Origin: Symsagittifera roscoffensis
Lineage: Eukaryota > Xenacoelomorpha > Acoela > Convolutidae
DNA length: 64,000 nucleotides
Direction: 5' to 3'
NCBI RefSeq assembly: GCF_963678635.1
Contig: NC_087065.1
Location: 30,940,252-31,004,251, forward strand
This document shows, one piece after another, positions 9,706-21,131 of this stretch. The position numbers were made by a program, and so were the translations under genes. The notes beneath the pieces were generated by a model. It had not been told where the DNA came from, made no database searches, and was given only the letters and a program-made list of their open reading frames with translations. Each line of letters opens with the position of its first letter. Position 1 is the stretch's first letter.

Positions 9706-10215
9706 TGTCTTGCGTCAAAGCAGTTGCGTTTCTTTCACTGAAAATCACGGAGCTTTAAGGATTACGCGTGCATATCTTGGGAGACAGCTGTGAGATTGAT
9801 GGTGTGGAGTTTACCAGGCTCGCGTTCAGGCTCCTCGATGTCGACATTAGTGTGGCTCTCACTGTATGTGTCAAATGACACTACAGACTTCCACCCACTA
9901 ACTTGCAAGCCAGAGACTGGTAAAAGAACTGAACTCAATGTTACCCACTGAATAAAAAAAGTACCCAAGACGTCACTGAACACAAAAGTTACCCAAGACG
10001 TCACTGGTCAGCATCGAAGACATTCGATGCGTTTGTCCAGATGCCACCCTCATGATTACTCGATGTGTGGACACAGATCTTCGTCAAATGGCACAAAAAG
10101 AATCAATGATATGCATCCTCACGAAAAATTTGCCATTCAGCGCTTTGAGGAAAATATGACCAGACGGGGGCCAATAAGCCATTTTTTCATTTCACCACTC
10201 TCTCGATAGGAGGAA

Positions 10216-10614
10216 TAGACAAAGCCGGCAAAGTGGGCGCAATCTCTTTCTGTAATCTGTGCGCAGACTGTCATCGCTGACAAGGAAGAAATGAATGAGG
10301 CTAGCACAGAAATTGAAGATCTCTTTGAAGGAGTATGGAAAAATGAAGTTGTTGTTCGCCCCAAAGAAAATGCATATATGTACTTTAAGTCTGTAAAAGT
10401 GCTACAAGCCATCTACCCGAGTCTCGTCTCAAAAGTTCCTGTAAAAACCCTCGGGTGCATCACCACTAAAGATGCCAATGAACTTTTGAGAAAGAGCTTG
10501 AATGAATGCACGAAATTACTAAGAGCAAGATGTGATTTTAACGCTATAGAGTACAAAAAGTGGGCTGAAAATTTTATCAAATTTCAGTGCTTATCTTCGG
10601 GGAACAAGGATTGA
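10216..10614 (+). CDS. Unrecognised coding fragment
   Basis: Open from just after a stop at about 10213 to 10614, with an internal ATG at 10291. It reads smoothly: KEEMNEASTEIEDLFEGVW, KVPVKTLGCITTKDANELL and ending in FIKFQCLSSGNKD. The LGCITTKDANELLRKSL stretch resembles LGGTILTKDNARTILRGL in the next fragment, hinting at a duplicated domain or two exons of one family. No known domain recognised. Confidence 0.35.
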
Positions 10615-11062
10615 CTCCCTACAAACTAAAATTAATCCTAATGCCACAGCTTGTGGTGAGCATTTTTATACAAAGTCCCTGGGAAAATTTGTCCGAAGCT
10701 CTCGAAAAATCCAACCACCATGCGAACAAGAATTTTCAAAGTAGGATAATGCGAGGCGGATGAAGATTGCATAACCAAGACCCATTATTCCTCGAAAAAA
10801 AAATTTCATTCTGCAAGTTCATCAAATCTGGCAAGTCCACACGTAGTTTTCTACACAATGCGGGAGACGTCTTGGGAGGAACTAATCTTATCCAGTCGTA
10901 TTTACAAATATGTCAAAAAAATCTAGAATTTCCGAAAGTTGCCGCCGGTGAAATGCGTCCGTCTGCTGCTTTCTGGTTTGCGATTTTATGTGTTGGGTAG
11001 TTTCGGATTTACTGCGGCAGCAGTTGCGGGAAAGAAAGTAAAATCGAATCTAGCGCCACAAG
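10615..11062 (+). other. Gap between unknown coding fragments
   Basis: One moderately open frame (10767-11000), but composition does not persuade me that it is coding. Confidence 0.25.
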
Positions 11063-11080
11063 CTATGGTGGAAAATAGAT

Positions 11081-11486
11081 CCATGACTTAGGAGGTACTA
11101 TCCTAACCAAAGACAATGCTCGAACGATTCTTCGGGGACTTTCCAAGACACCTAACTGCTTTCTTCTGCTGAAAGATGACAAAGATTTGGTCAAAGGAAC
11201 GATGGCTGTAGAGGAACGGTTGCAAAACCGAGTAGCTAAAAACGAGTCAACAACTGATTTGGAATCTAGTGATACTGGGCAAAAAACCAAAGGAAAGAGC
11301 TGGCAAAAAAAACTGTCACCTGCTGCCATCCAGTGCCGTAAATTTGCGGGTAGTGATTTCAAGTTTTTGATGCTAGATTACTTAGTTGACTCTCTTTACT
11401 TTGATTCAGTTATTGATCCGACACTTACCAGCTACATCCGGGAAGTAACTTTTCAGCTATTTAAGTCAATGACAAGCGACTTTTGA
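11081..11486 (+). CDS. Unrecognised coding fragment
   Basis: The frame is open well upstream of the first ATG. It reads IHDLGGTILTKDNARTILRG, CFLLLKDDKDLVKGTMAVEE, a Lys/Ser-rich linker, then KFLMLDYLVDSLYFDSVIDP and a TGA at 11484-11486. Regular hydrophobic spacing suggests a real globular domain. No start codon is present at the 5' edge, so this is likely an exon or a broken gene. Family unknown. Confidence 0.35.
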
Positions 11487-12636
11487 TGGAGCAATGTCCA
11501 ACTAGCGGTGTAAGTAAGGTTTCTGCAATCGTGGCTCTAAGGAAATATAGAGCTGAAAAATCACCGAAGATTCTAAATACTGAACCCCAAGTACCCCCTT
11601 CGTGTAGCTGAACAAACTCAGCCCACTCAGCTCACAACAGCACAACCAAACGAGAGATCAACTTCGACGAGTTCAGTGTTAAAACGACGTTCAAGTAATC
11701 CACGCTAGTGGAATGCCCTACATATCCCGTCGGGTGCCTTTCTTGGGGTCCTTTCTTGGGCTCTAGGACAACAAGCCGACGTGACTTCAAGCCGAAGGGA
11801 CTTCAGGCCGAAATTGAAACTTTACAAGCACCTCAAACCGCTATCTTTTCATTGGCATCCGTTAATAATATCAGCCGGTTTTTGAATTATCCGGCTTGAA
11901 GTCCCTAGTTTTACGTTTCGGCTTGAGATCCCATCGGCTTGATTTCCGGCACCCCTTTCGTGAACCTTAGTATCATACTTGTACCAATTTCGGGCGACAA
12001 TGAGTCTTGGTGGCTCTTAGATGATACCCTTAACGTCTGTTAATTCTCACCTCTCGAAAAGGTGAGGGGGACCCGGGTAGCTGTTTTATATGATCTCACG
12101 TAATATAAATTTGTATTAAAGCGGGACAGTTTGTTTTTATTGATTCCACAAACTGTTAGCGGATTCCGCAGCTTGTAAGTGAGATATCCAGCAATAACCG
12201 GTTTGAACAATGGCTAGCTAGAGCAACAAATGCGGAAATTACGAACAAAAACTTAACCATTGTCTGTGGAATCTACGAACAAATCTTAAACCATTACCTA
12301 ACTATATTCGTGGATATACCCTTTTAGATTTTAAACATTTGATTGAAAACGGCTAGTTTGATTTTTCAGTTTAGGTCGATCATTCACTTTTTAATGTTAA
12401 TTCATTCCTAATCACGTTATTTTTTCAATTTCTTAGTGAATGTACATAATTGTATATATTCGAGGTTAATTATTAAAAAATTTAATTAGTAAATTTGAAA
12501 TTAAATCAGAACAGGTTTAAAATATAAAATAATGAATACAAACGCACTCCTATAAACTGTAAATTGATTAGAAAACTGATAAAACGTTCCCCGGAACGAA
12601 ACGAGTTTAAAGTTTTGTAGAATACCCAAAATCTAT
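11487..12636. other. Unassigned sequence
   Basis: 11770-11940 holds a cluster of 'gacttcaagccgaag'/'cggcttgaagtc' direct and inverted motifs that could fold. 12120-12300 holds several 'gcggattcc'/'gtggaatc' motifs seen elsewhere in the window. The remainder is AT-rich and featureless. Confidence 0.35.
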
Positions 12637-13028
12637 TTAACTGCTGTCGTCAAACAACACTTGAGTAGCTTTGTCTCCATAGTCAAAGCGCAGTTGCTCG
12701 AAAGGTGCAATGTCTCTCCTGGCTTTTAGGATGACTATTCTTTCACCTATGCTGGAAAGTACAACTTCTACCATCTTCATATTGGCCTCGTTTTTCTTCT
12801 GGGTGGCGTGGTTCGGTAAACGACCCAGGCAAACGTTCCAATTATGTAAAGGGTACTCCTCATTTGAAGCGTCGATCAATCGCCTAGGAGGACCCGCAAT
12901 TTGCAATATGTATTCACTTAGAACTCCTGGCTGGAGGCAGTACTGGTCGGCATTGATGTTGGTTACTACTTTGCTGTGGTAATCCACCAACACGTCATCT
13001 TTCTTGAACGATCGCAAAGCAATCAAAC
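12637..13028 (-). CDS. SET-domain exon, KMT5A-like lysine methyltransferase
   Basis: Terminal exon of a minus-strand gene. A clean acceptor (ttttttactag) precedes GLIALRSFKKDDVLVDYHSK. Typical SET motifs follow: RRLIDASNEE, LGRLPNHA (usual NHS), and FDYGDKA near the C-terminus, then TAA at 12639-12637. The order and the DYGD ending fit the KMT5A/SETD8 group, which monomethylates histone H4 Lys20. NHS is changed to NHA and about 30 residues around the motif are atypical, so activity is uncertain. KMT5A-like copies can also be carried by transposons, an alternative I cannot exclude. Confidence 0.65.
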
Positions 13029-13130
13029 CTAGTAAAAAAGAAATCACTCATTGAAAAATGAGTTGATTTAAAAATTACTGATTCAAAAAAGAAATTTTAT
13101 CAGTAAGATATTCTTATCGAGTTATTAAAA

Positions 13131-13660
13131 TTATAAATTAATTCTTCCAAAGACGGGAAATATCACATCAAATATGCCGATCCAGTTCTGGGTCAATGCA
13201 CGACTCTGCAACTTTTCCTGAGCCTCATATGGAAAGCTCTCAATGTCGTTGGCGGTATGTTTCAGGCTTGTCGTTTTCTCAAGCGGCTGAAACTTTCTCT
13301 TTGATCCATCCTTGAGCAGCTTTGCCACATAGTCAACCCCTTTCTTCAGGTCATGGGTTGCCCACTTTTGCTTTGAGTAAAACTTTGTAACTTTACTTCA
13401 CAGCTCATAGGAAGTCGTCATCTGCTGAACAAAGATCTGTGCGCATAGCATCTGGCGAACGTAACGTTTAGAACCTTGTCGGGATCGCACTGCCAATAGA
13501 ATCTCTTCGTAGGTGAATCCGTCCAGTTTCTGGTGAACTTCTGAAGCTTGCCTCTTCAGCTTTTCCATCTCGAACGTAGGGCTGGTAGACAAAAACATAA
13601 GCTTCGCAACCTTACGTGCGAGACAACGCTTCGGCTGTTCCAGATTTATGATGCTAATCT
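13131..13660 (-). pseudogene. Upstream exon of the SET-domain gene, with in-frame TGA
   Basis: After a good acceptor (ttttttttttaaag, about 13661-13674) the minus frame reads INLEQPKRCLARKVAKLMFL, then FTYEEILLAVRSRQGSKRY and QQMTTSYEL. It meets TGA (13400-13398) and continues in the same frame as KVTKFYSKQKWATHDLKKG. It ends with LTQNWIGIFDV before an unclear donor. One frame on both sides of the stop points to a point mutation (or a readthrough site), not an intron. No domain recognised; the role would be N-terminal to the SET domain. Confidence 0.45.
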
Positions 13661-13756
13661 TTAAAAAAAAAAGAATCTTTTACATGTGATTCCACGTCGG
13701 TTTCAATTTTGATAAATAAATCCCTTTGGAAGACAATGAAACTTTATATCGATTGA

Positions 13757-13945
13757 TCTACCTGAATTGATCAACTAGTGGAGCAACCCGGAACACCGCG
13801 TTCCCAATTGAATTTCAAAAAAAATTTCAGTCGTCACCATGTCATATTGCTTCTCTTTAAATGGGTTCTGGCCTCTGTATAGTACAATTTCATACCCTGT
13901 ACTAGCCAGACTGGAATTCAGTGGGAGACGCGAGAAGTTGACACT
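13757..13945 (-). CDS. Upstream exon of the SET-domain gene
   Basis: An acceptor 'actcagttttatag' precedes VNFSRLPLNSSLASTGYEIV, then KQYDMVTTEIFFEIQLG and a stop. A GTAGATCA donor-like site lies near 13757-13762. The stop inside the supposed exon means the donor may be earlier. Unrecognised sequence. Confidence 0.35.
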
Positions 13946-14016
13946 ATAAAACTGAGTCATCAAATTGAATGTTTTTTTTTATCAAATCAGTGCTTCAGAT
14001 TTAAAAAGATACTTAC

Positions 14017-14275
14017 AGGCTGCTGTTTCTATGCTCAGCTTCACGGTATCGTCTTCGTTTTTTTCCTTTATGTTGACAATCGCTTGGACGACGGCATGTA
14101 CCGTGGCTTTGATGATCATTTTCTCGAGCATCCCTGTGCACGTGAACAGAAACGTGACAATGGCCCTGAACAAGGTCAATTGTTCTTTGTGGGTCAAGGT
14201 TCCATTTCTTTTATCGGCGCAGTCAGTCGACTCCTCGAGATTCTTTAAAATAACTTTTTTGAGAGTCTCGTTTAT
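14017..14275 (-). CDS. Upstream exon of the SET-domain gene, donor GTAAGT
   Basis: The minus-strand exon reads RIINETLKKVILKNLEESTD, then TLFRAIVTFLFTCTGMLEKM, then EDDTVKLSIETA, followed by a perfect GTAAGTATC donor (14016-14008). Its 5' end overlaps the start of the 1.33-kb tandem duplication, so the duplication breakpoint falls inside this exon. No known domain. Helical, moderately hydrophobic. Confidence 0.45.
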
Positions 14276-14643
14276 TATCCGGTTTTCGGCTCGGGAGGTT
14301 GTAAAATTGAATATGATTTAGTTTCAATATTTGGTTTACTAAAACCTTTAGTCTTGTTATTTCTTCAACTTACACTTTCTCCTACACTATCTGCCTTCCA
14401 CTATCCTTCTTACCTACTTTTTTCGTTGATTTTTTCTCAGGATCTGTCTTATATCTCTTCTATTTAAACATTCTTCGAGTTTTTCTATTCAGGATCTGTC
14501 TCATTTCTCCACTTACAATTCCAGAGGAAACATTCGCAAATAAACCTGAGATAATAATTTACACTCAAAACGGGCCTATGGGGATCAAAAGGTGGTGGTT
14601 TTCTCCTCGTTCAAAAAATATTGAAATGTTTTTCCAATCCTCA

Positions 14644-14850
14644 CTATTTTAACTCACTGTTTACCTCCTTTTTTCTATGATTACGTGAGAATTTGCCCGC
14701 GCAAAAACAACTAACTGGGGTTTCAATAGATTGCTTCTCTGATGAGAACCTCAAATCTACGGTGTAATTTTTTGTGTTTTGAACAAAACTCGCTACGGCT
14801 ATGAGTTTTTGATGAAAGAGCTTGCACCTAGATTCAACATTTAAGTTCAC
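14644..14850 (-). CDS. Exon-like frame in repeat A (conserved in A, B and C)
   Basis: Minus frame CKLFHQKLIAVASFVQN, then TVDLRFSSEKQSIETPVSCF. The same frame is open at 15983-16189 and, with one indel, at 22298-22504. Part of a possible multi-exon minus-strand gene that leads into the SET gene. Unrecognised. Confidence 0.3.
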   Translation of the reverse strand: MNLNVESRCKLFHQKLIAVASFVQNTKNYTVDLRFSSEKQSIETPVSCFCAGKFSRNHRKKEVNSELK

Positions 14851-14905
14851 GTTTCAGTGTGTCAGTATAAACAGTACAATTTTGTTCCGTCATTTAAAAA
14901 CTGGC

Positions 14906-15233
14906 TCACCTAAGATGCCGAGAGTACCAAAATCCATTTCTACAAGCCGTCGTCTGCTGCGAACTAAAACTGCCTTGCAAGACGAGCATCTTAAATCCAG
15001 AAGTGCTTACAATCATTCCAATTGCATTATTTTTCACTGAAAACGAGATAATACCTGGGAGATTGGTAAAAGCAGTGTCTGAGAAATTCATTCGGTTTAG
15101 GTATATTTCGTACTCTTCGACTGACGAAATAATTATTTCCTTTCGAGTCTGCAGTTCGAAAGTATTACATCCCTCGTTTGTCCGGATAAAGATACTTCGC
15201 TTGACTGTGAAAACTTTTTTAAAATACGCTTAA
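14906..15233 (-). CDS. Exon-like frame in repeat A, possible PC4-like fold
   Basis: The minus frame reads SIFIRTNEGCNTFELQTRKE, then SVEEYEIYLNRMNFSDTAFT, and ends SRHL|R at an AG|GTGAGC donor. The pattern of short beta strands followed by 'S(V/L)EEY' recalls the ssDNA-binding PC4/SUB1 coactivator domain, but only weakly. Copies at 16245-16560 (B) and 22560-22880 (C). The call is tentative. Confidence 0.25.
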
Positions 15234-15982
15234 ACTTCAGAGCTTAAACACGTCAAACGATGTGGGTACAAAGTTGTGGAAACAGAAAATTGAGTTCAAT
15301 AAGAGAGGTAAACGCAATCTTTATCTGGAAAACATTTCACCTAACAAACCAGAATACGAATAGCAGCATTATGCAAAGGAACACATAGAGCCATTGAAAC
15401 AACAGAGGCGCTTTTTCTGACCATATTTTGATCAAATTGCGGATCAAATCCTGACCATATTTTCTTTTGACCATATTAACAATACTTGAAAACAATTATT
15501 ACTCATTTTGTTGTACTGTAATTTTTACCGCTTGTATAAGTTTTTCTTTTCAATTTTAAGAAAAAGAGGATTTTGTCATCCGGTTTTCAGAGTTTCGTTT
15601 ATTATCCGGTTTTCGGCTCGGGAGGTTGTAAAATTGAATATGATTTAGTTTCAATATTTGGTTTACTAAAACCTTTAGGCTTGTGTAATGTGAAGTTATT
15701 TCTTCAACTTACACTTTCTCCTACACTATCTGCCTTCCACTATCCATCTTACCTACTTTTTTCGTCGATTTTTTCTCAGGATCTGTCTTATATCTCTTCT
15801 ATTTAAACAATCTTCGAGTTTTTCTATTCAGGATCTGTCTCATTTCTCCACTTACAATTCCAGAGGAAACATTCGCAAATAAACCTGAGATAATAATTTA
15901 CACTCAAAACGGGCCTATGGGGATCAAAAGGTGGTGGTTTTCTCCTCGTTCAAAAAATATAGAAATGTTTTTCCAATCCTCA

Positions 15983-16560
15983 CTATTTTAACTCACTGTT
16001 TACCTCCTTTTTTCTATAATTACGTGGGAATTTGCCCGCGCAAAAACAACTAACTGGGGTTTCAATAGATTGCTTCTCTGATGAGAACCTCAAATCTACG
16101 GTGTAATTTTTTGTGTTTTGAACAAAACTCGCTACGGCTATGAGTTTTTGATGAAAGAGCTTGCACTTAGATTCAACATTTAAGTTCACGTTTCAGTGTG
16201 TCAGTATAAACAGTACAATTTTGTTCCGTCATTTAAAAACTGGCTCACCTAAGATGCCGAGAGTACCAAAATCCATTTCTACAAGCCGTCGTCTGCTGCG
16301 AACTAAAACTGCCTTGCAAGACGAGCATCTTAAATCCAGAAGTGCTTACAATCATTCCAATTGCATTATTTTTCACTGAAAACGAGATAATACCTGGGAG
16401 ATTGGTAAAAGCAGTGTCTGAGAAATTCATTCGGTTTAGGTATATTTCGTACTCTTCGACTGACAAAATAATTATTTCCTTTCGAGTCTGCAGTTCGAAA
16501 GTATTACATCCCTCGTTCGTCCGGATAAAGATACTTCGCTTGACTCTGTGAAAACTTTTT
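15983..16560 (-). CDS. Exon-like frames in repeat B
   Basis: Counterparts of the two frames in repeat A: 15983-16189 (CKLFHQKLIAVASFVQN...) and 16245-16560 (SIFIRTNEGCNTFELQTRKE... ending at the AG|GTGAGC donor). Retention of both frames and the donor in three copies suggests they were coding when duplicated. Confidence 0.3.
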
Positions 16561-17955
16561 TAAAATACGCTTAAACGTCAGAGCTTAAACACGTCAAACG
16601 ATGTGGGTACAAAGTTGTGGAAACAGAAAATTGAGTTCAATAAGAGAGGTAAACGCAATCTTTATCTGGAAAACATTTCACCTAACAAACCAGAATACGA
16701 ATAGCAGCATTATGCAAAGGAACACATAGAGCCATTGAAACAACAGAGGCGCTTTTTCTGACCATATTTTGATCAAATTGCGGATCAAATCCTGACCATA
16801 TTTTCTTTTGACCATATTAACAATGTTTGAAAACAATTTTTACTCATTTTGTTGTACTGTAATTTTTACCGCTTGTATAAGTTTTTCTTTTCAATTTTAA
16901 GAAAAAGAGGATTTTGTCATCCAGTTTTCAGAGGCTGTTTTAAATCAGCTTTCAAAAAGCACAATTGAGCCGTCCTCTATCCCAAAAAACATTAGAAACA
17001 TCACCTATCAAATACTGATTAGTGATGATGATTTCCGAACCATTTCAAACCCTGAACTATAAATTAATGCCATTCGATGACTGTTTTCCAATCTCAAAAA
17101 AATCATCAGATTATCGGGTGATCGATAAAGATTAGACATCCGCATCTATTTAAATAACCTACGTTTCAATGCTGATAATGGATAAGTCCTTGCTTTTAAA
17201 TTGCGCGTTGGTACAGATAACAATCCCCCCTCTAGCTTTTAATTGTTCATATGCAAGTTCAGTGAAAAAACAAAATTGCGGAATCCAGTTACAATTTGTG
17301 GAATCCGCTTACACTTTGTAGATTCCACTTACAGTTGCGGAATCCAGAACAACTAGCTATAATTGCTTTTTGCGGAATCCACAAAATTCACGTTAAAGGT
17401 ATTTGAACGCAGAATCCCCTGAAAATTTGTTTAGTGGAATCTACTTACAATTCGGAATATATTTAAAGACTTTCATCAGGAGTACAGGAATATACAGACA
17501 CAAAATTGTGCGCCTATCCAGTGCACATTTTGGCCTTTTAATGTATTATGGGATTTGTACAATTCCACTCAACAGAAGGAATTTTTTTTATTCGTTATCC
17601 TTAGTAGAGTTAAAATAACAGAGTTAAAATAAAAATCAATGCAAACATCCAGGACGTTGTACAGATACGCGCATTTTTTCAATCTATTGAGAATCAGTTT
17701 TATTGAAATCCGCTCTGTGTTTAATCAGCTTTCAAATCCAGTTTTGAAAAGAGAAAAGACCGCAACTAGTTAAAACAACCGTAAAAACCATCGTGTAGCA
17801 ATTTAGTTTTTTTTACAATAGAAACTTAAGCAAGAGCTCTCAAGTGAATCTGCCAGAATAATTGGACGGACATTTTCTGGGACCTTCTATGAAAAAACTG
17901 AACCGTCTTAAATAATAATAATATCGTTCATCAACGCTTACCACGTTGAAGCAAC

Positions 17956-18030
17956 GATGAGCTATAGCTGAGGTGGTAGAGATGCGTGTCTAAAAATTTC
18001 AGATTACGGGTTCGAAATCACACGTGTTCG
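17956..18030 (+). repeat. tRNA-like (SINE-head-like) segment in repeat B
   Basis: An A-box-like 'tagctgaggtgg' (17965-17976) and a B-box-like 'gggttcgaaatc' (18008-18019) lie at the spacing of a pol III internal promoter, inside sequence resembling a decayed tRNA. The 3' acceptor end is not convincing, so I call a tRNA-derived repeat head, not a tRNA gene. A second copy is at 26259-26335. Confidence 0.5.
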
Positions 18031-19583
18031 ACAACTTACAAGGTGACTTCATAGAACTGCATTAAAAAACGTTATCCTAGACTTCATTTCTCAGCGCCCC
18101 CTCAAAATGAAACACGGTCTCAAGATATGTTAATGTTCCGAACATTGAAAATGTGGAGAAACTTTGCACTTGGGTGTTTTTCTTTTTGTTTTCCACGCAA
18201 AATCAGGTACCACAAATAATCATCGAATAGGGCTGAGTGATATATCATATTAAAGCCATTTCAGTCGAGCCACATTAGAAAGTTCCCACAATTTTTTTCT
18301 AGTGTCGAAAAACACGCTTTGAAATTTTTGATTTTTCGTCTTCATTCGAGCGAATGAAGCGAGAGAGCAGGCTTACAACAGCTGAATTATGCCTAATTTA
18401 AAACTCAGAGTTTTTTAACTTCATTTTGAGAACCAAAAATTTCAAAAAAAAAACAGTTCACTGTCGTCAAACTTGGGTCTGAAATTCGGAAACATAGCCA
18501 CTTGTGTTTTTTGAAGAAATCTCAACATTCCGATTTCCAAAAAAAACATAGAAGCCTTAAAGCGCGTTCAATTTCAACAATTTGTGATAGGCATTTTTTC
18601 GATAAAGCTAACCCAACTTGAGAAAACTGGATCAATAGGTAATTTTTTTTATTTCGCTTGGAAATCTGATAATTAAATTCCACTTTCAAAACTAGAAGGA
18701 TGGTACCACTTCTTGAGGTACCGAATGAACCGTGTCTAAGACCAGATCCACTTCCTTTCCTACCAGAGTAAATTTAACCAATTCTTCTACCAGGTTCCAT
18801 TTCGCCACTTCATCTGGTTGAGGCGGATCTGAGGACAGATCAACGACTTCCTCTGGTACCGATACAGAAACTAAAAATTCTCGGAAAAAACGGCAAAGTT
18901 TTGCCATGGTTTCAGGCATTTCCTGTATCAGGAGTGCCAGAGAAGTTCACATTTTAGCTCCAATTGACAATGGCGAACTGAGAGAGAGACTTTCGCAAGT
19001 AAGTATATCAACTTAAAACTAACTCAAAGTCGTTATAATTATTTTTGATTACATTTTCCTGCGGTTTTTTAGATCATGTTTGCTTCAAGTCTAATACAGT
19101 GCGTGCTTGAGGTTGATGTTGTCAGCTGGATCCAGTCAGACTGGTTTATTGGTTAACAAGGAGCTTTTTTAGTTCCATCGGCTAAATCCATCAACGGTTT
19201 CAAAAGCCAACTAACAGGGCCAGTGGATAGTTGCCAGTTTGACAGCCTTAGAGGAAAAGGTAATCCGTTTGTAAAGTAATTAGACTCCAGTGTGTTCAAC
19301 CAAGCAGCTGATGTTCAAATTTTGTTCCGATCAATGCCACCAATGTTCTTAAACCTCATTATTGCGGATGCTTCTATAACGGCTGCCACGAAGTTGGAGA
19401 AGACAGAAGTACCGACGAAGGAGTCAAGCTAACTACTGCAGGCTGGTGCAAAAACACCATTCCACTACGATTTCTCTGGTATATCTGTATGTACATTTTA
19501 GTGAAATGTTAAACAAAGCTTTGTGTACAGTTTTTTCAACTAAACATAGAAATCTGTTCTCTTTAGTTCTTTGGCCTTTTAGG

Positions 19584-19824
19584 CTGCAAGACTTTTTATT
19601 GGATGGCCCCGTCGGTCAATGTCAAGCAGGTATTCCAGGAAAATCTAGTGCAGTATTCTCTGGGCTGGAAACCGATGTTTCCCGGGGATGACCCTCGCTG
19701 TGATGCTGGAGGTTGTCAGAAAATTGTTTTGACGGAGCCCAAGGCCCTTGTTATGCCAGCGGGCATGATACACATGGTTGAAACACGCTCACAATCAGTG
19801 GCTCTGGGTGTCAATTTTATCTAG
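19584..19824 (+). CDS. JmjC exon 2 of copy 2
   Basis: Acceptor TTTTAG|GCTGC, then KTFYWMAPSVNVKQVF, a Cys-containing insert (RCDAGGCQ), ALVMPAGMIHMVET and ALGVNFI followed by TAG. The insert with two Cys is shared with copy 1 and is not typical of KDM2/KDM7. Confidence 0.6.
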
Positions 19825-20105
19825 CATGGACAGCTGCTGACAGCCAGAGTTTTCCGATACGATCAGAAAGACGAATCGCCTTTCAGCAGCTGCTCATCCT
19901 GCGTTTCTGATGTTGGCTCTGAATGAGCTTGTGGTGCATCTGTGGTTAGTATCAAAGATTAAATTGATCCAATTTTGTCATTATGAGTAAAAATATAAAA
20001 GAAATTTTCATAGCATCAGAGAGATGATACCGCCGCGAGAATTAGAAGATCGGGAGAATTCTTAAGGCGCAAGACAAGGGCTTAGATAACCACCTTGCCA
20101 GGATA

Positions 20106-21131
20106 TTTTGCGTAAGCACATCTGCAGAATTTCATCCCAGAAACTGAAATACTTAGTTCCGTAACCCGAAAACTGCACTCAGTTTAATCGCGTATTCTGA
20201 AATACTCAATTCATCCCAAAAACTGAGTTTTGTCATCCCGTATTCTGTAATAATCCATTCATCCTAAAAACTGAAGAACACTCAGTGTAATCTCACATAC
20301 TAAACTTTGATAATTTTGTGTTTTTAGCCAGCAACTAAGGAAAGGTTGGCGAATGAAGAAGATGCGGAGAGTCTATTCCACCATCATCGTGGGTCATGCG
20401 GAGCATTGCCAGTGGGAGCGTTGCCCGACCCAATACCAGTCAAAAGGACTGAAGACTAATACCGACTTTGATAGCGAATCGAATTTCAAACAATTGCATC
20501 GATCTCAATTTTTTCGTCAAAAATTTTTTTTCAATCATTTATTGTCAAATGTATAAATTTAGCAATTTTCTTTCTGAAGCAGTTTTTTTATCAATTGTAA
20601 TTTTTATCAATTGTAATTTTTTATCAATTGTAATTAACTGATTGACTGAATTTCCGAAAACATGAGAGCATCTTCCTCTTCAACTGAAATTGCCTGCGAA
20701 TGGCAAGAAATGTGCCTATCTTTTGCGAAGAGGAGAAATTTTTCCAGATCCACAAAGGGCATGTTCCACATAAGCTCTGCATGGTTTGTTGACAAAGGGT
20801 GGCGTAGGGGTGGCAGCCAAAAAACCCTCTCTATCGGCATGATTAAGAGCCGTTCAGTCGTTTATTTACCAGTAACTATTGTTTTTGACCTTGTTTATTG
20901 TTTAAATAACTAAGACTGGGGCCTTTGAACAACCCCTTCTTCCCACTTTTGACCACTTACTTAACCTTCCCATCAAAAACCACAGAAGACAAAACCAACC
21001 CCCTGCTTTCACATCAATCATGTTTTACCATTGTTTAGTAGTTTCTCTGAAGATGATACCAAAAAGAGGAGGAATTACTAATTGTCTCAGAGACTACGTC
21101 GAAAGACGGACAAGCAGAAGTTGAAACAGTA
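20106..21131 (+). other. Intron-like sequence of JmjC copy 2
   Basis: 20100-20290 repeats 'ctgaaatac' and 'cccaaaaactgag' motifs, the inverted match of 3700-3850. 20350-20450 has a coding-like stretch near EDAESLFHHHRGSCGALPVG in one frame, not matched in copy 1. A 'tttatcaattgtaat' triplet repeat lies at 20586-20637. Other open frames here look like noise. Confidence 0.35.

Larger units (their letters stand above)
14269..15595. repeat. Repeat unit A (first of tandem pair)
   Basis: 1,327-bp unit followed directly by unit B with the same sequence ('cgtttattatccgg' at 14269 and 15596). Divergence is very low apart from small indels. The unit includes exon-like minus-strand frames (see 14644-14850 and 14906-15233). 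Confidence 0.85.
15596..18698. repeat. Repeat unit B (long form, 3.1 kb)
   Basis: The first 1.34 kb equals unit A. All of it from about 15741 onward matches unit C (22056-27011), ending in both copies at 'ccactttcaaaactagaag'. Unit C has an extra 2-kb insert. Includes a cluster of 'gcggaatcc' motifs (17270-17400) and a tRNA-like segment (17956-18030). Confidence 0.85.

Noticed and set aside
17956-18030. Functional tRNA gene
   Set aside because: No paired acceptor stem or clear anticodon arm; lies inside a dispersed repeat.
18692-18919. Minus-strand frame with VSVSVPEEVVDLSSD
   Set aside because: Antisense of the plus-strand JmjC copy 2 exon; mirrors the shadow at 5186-5692.
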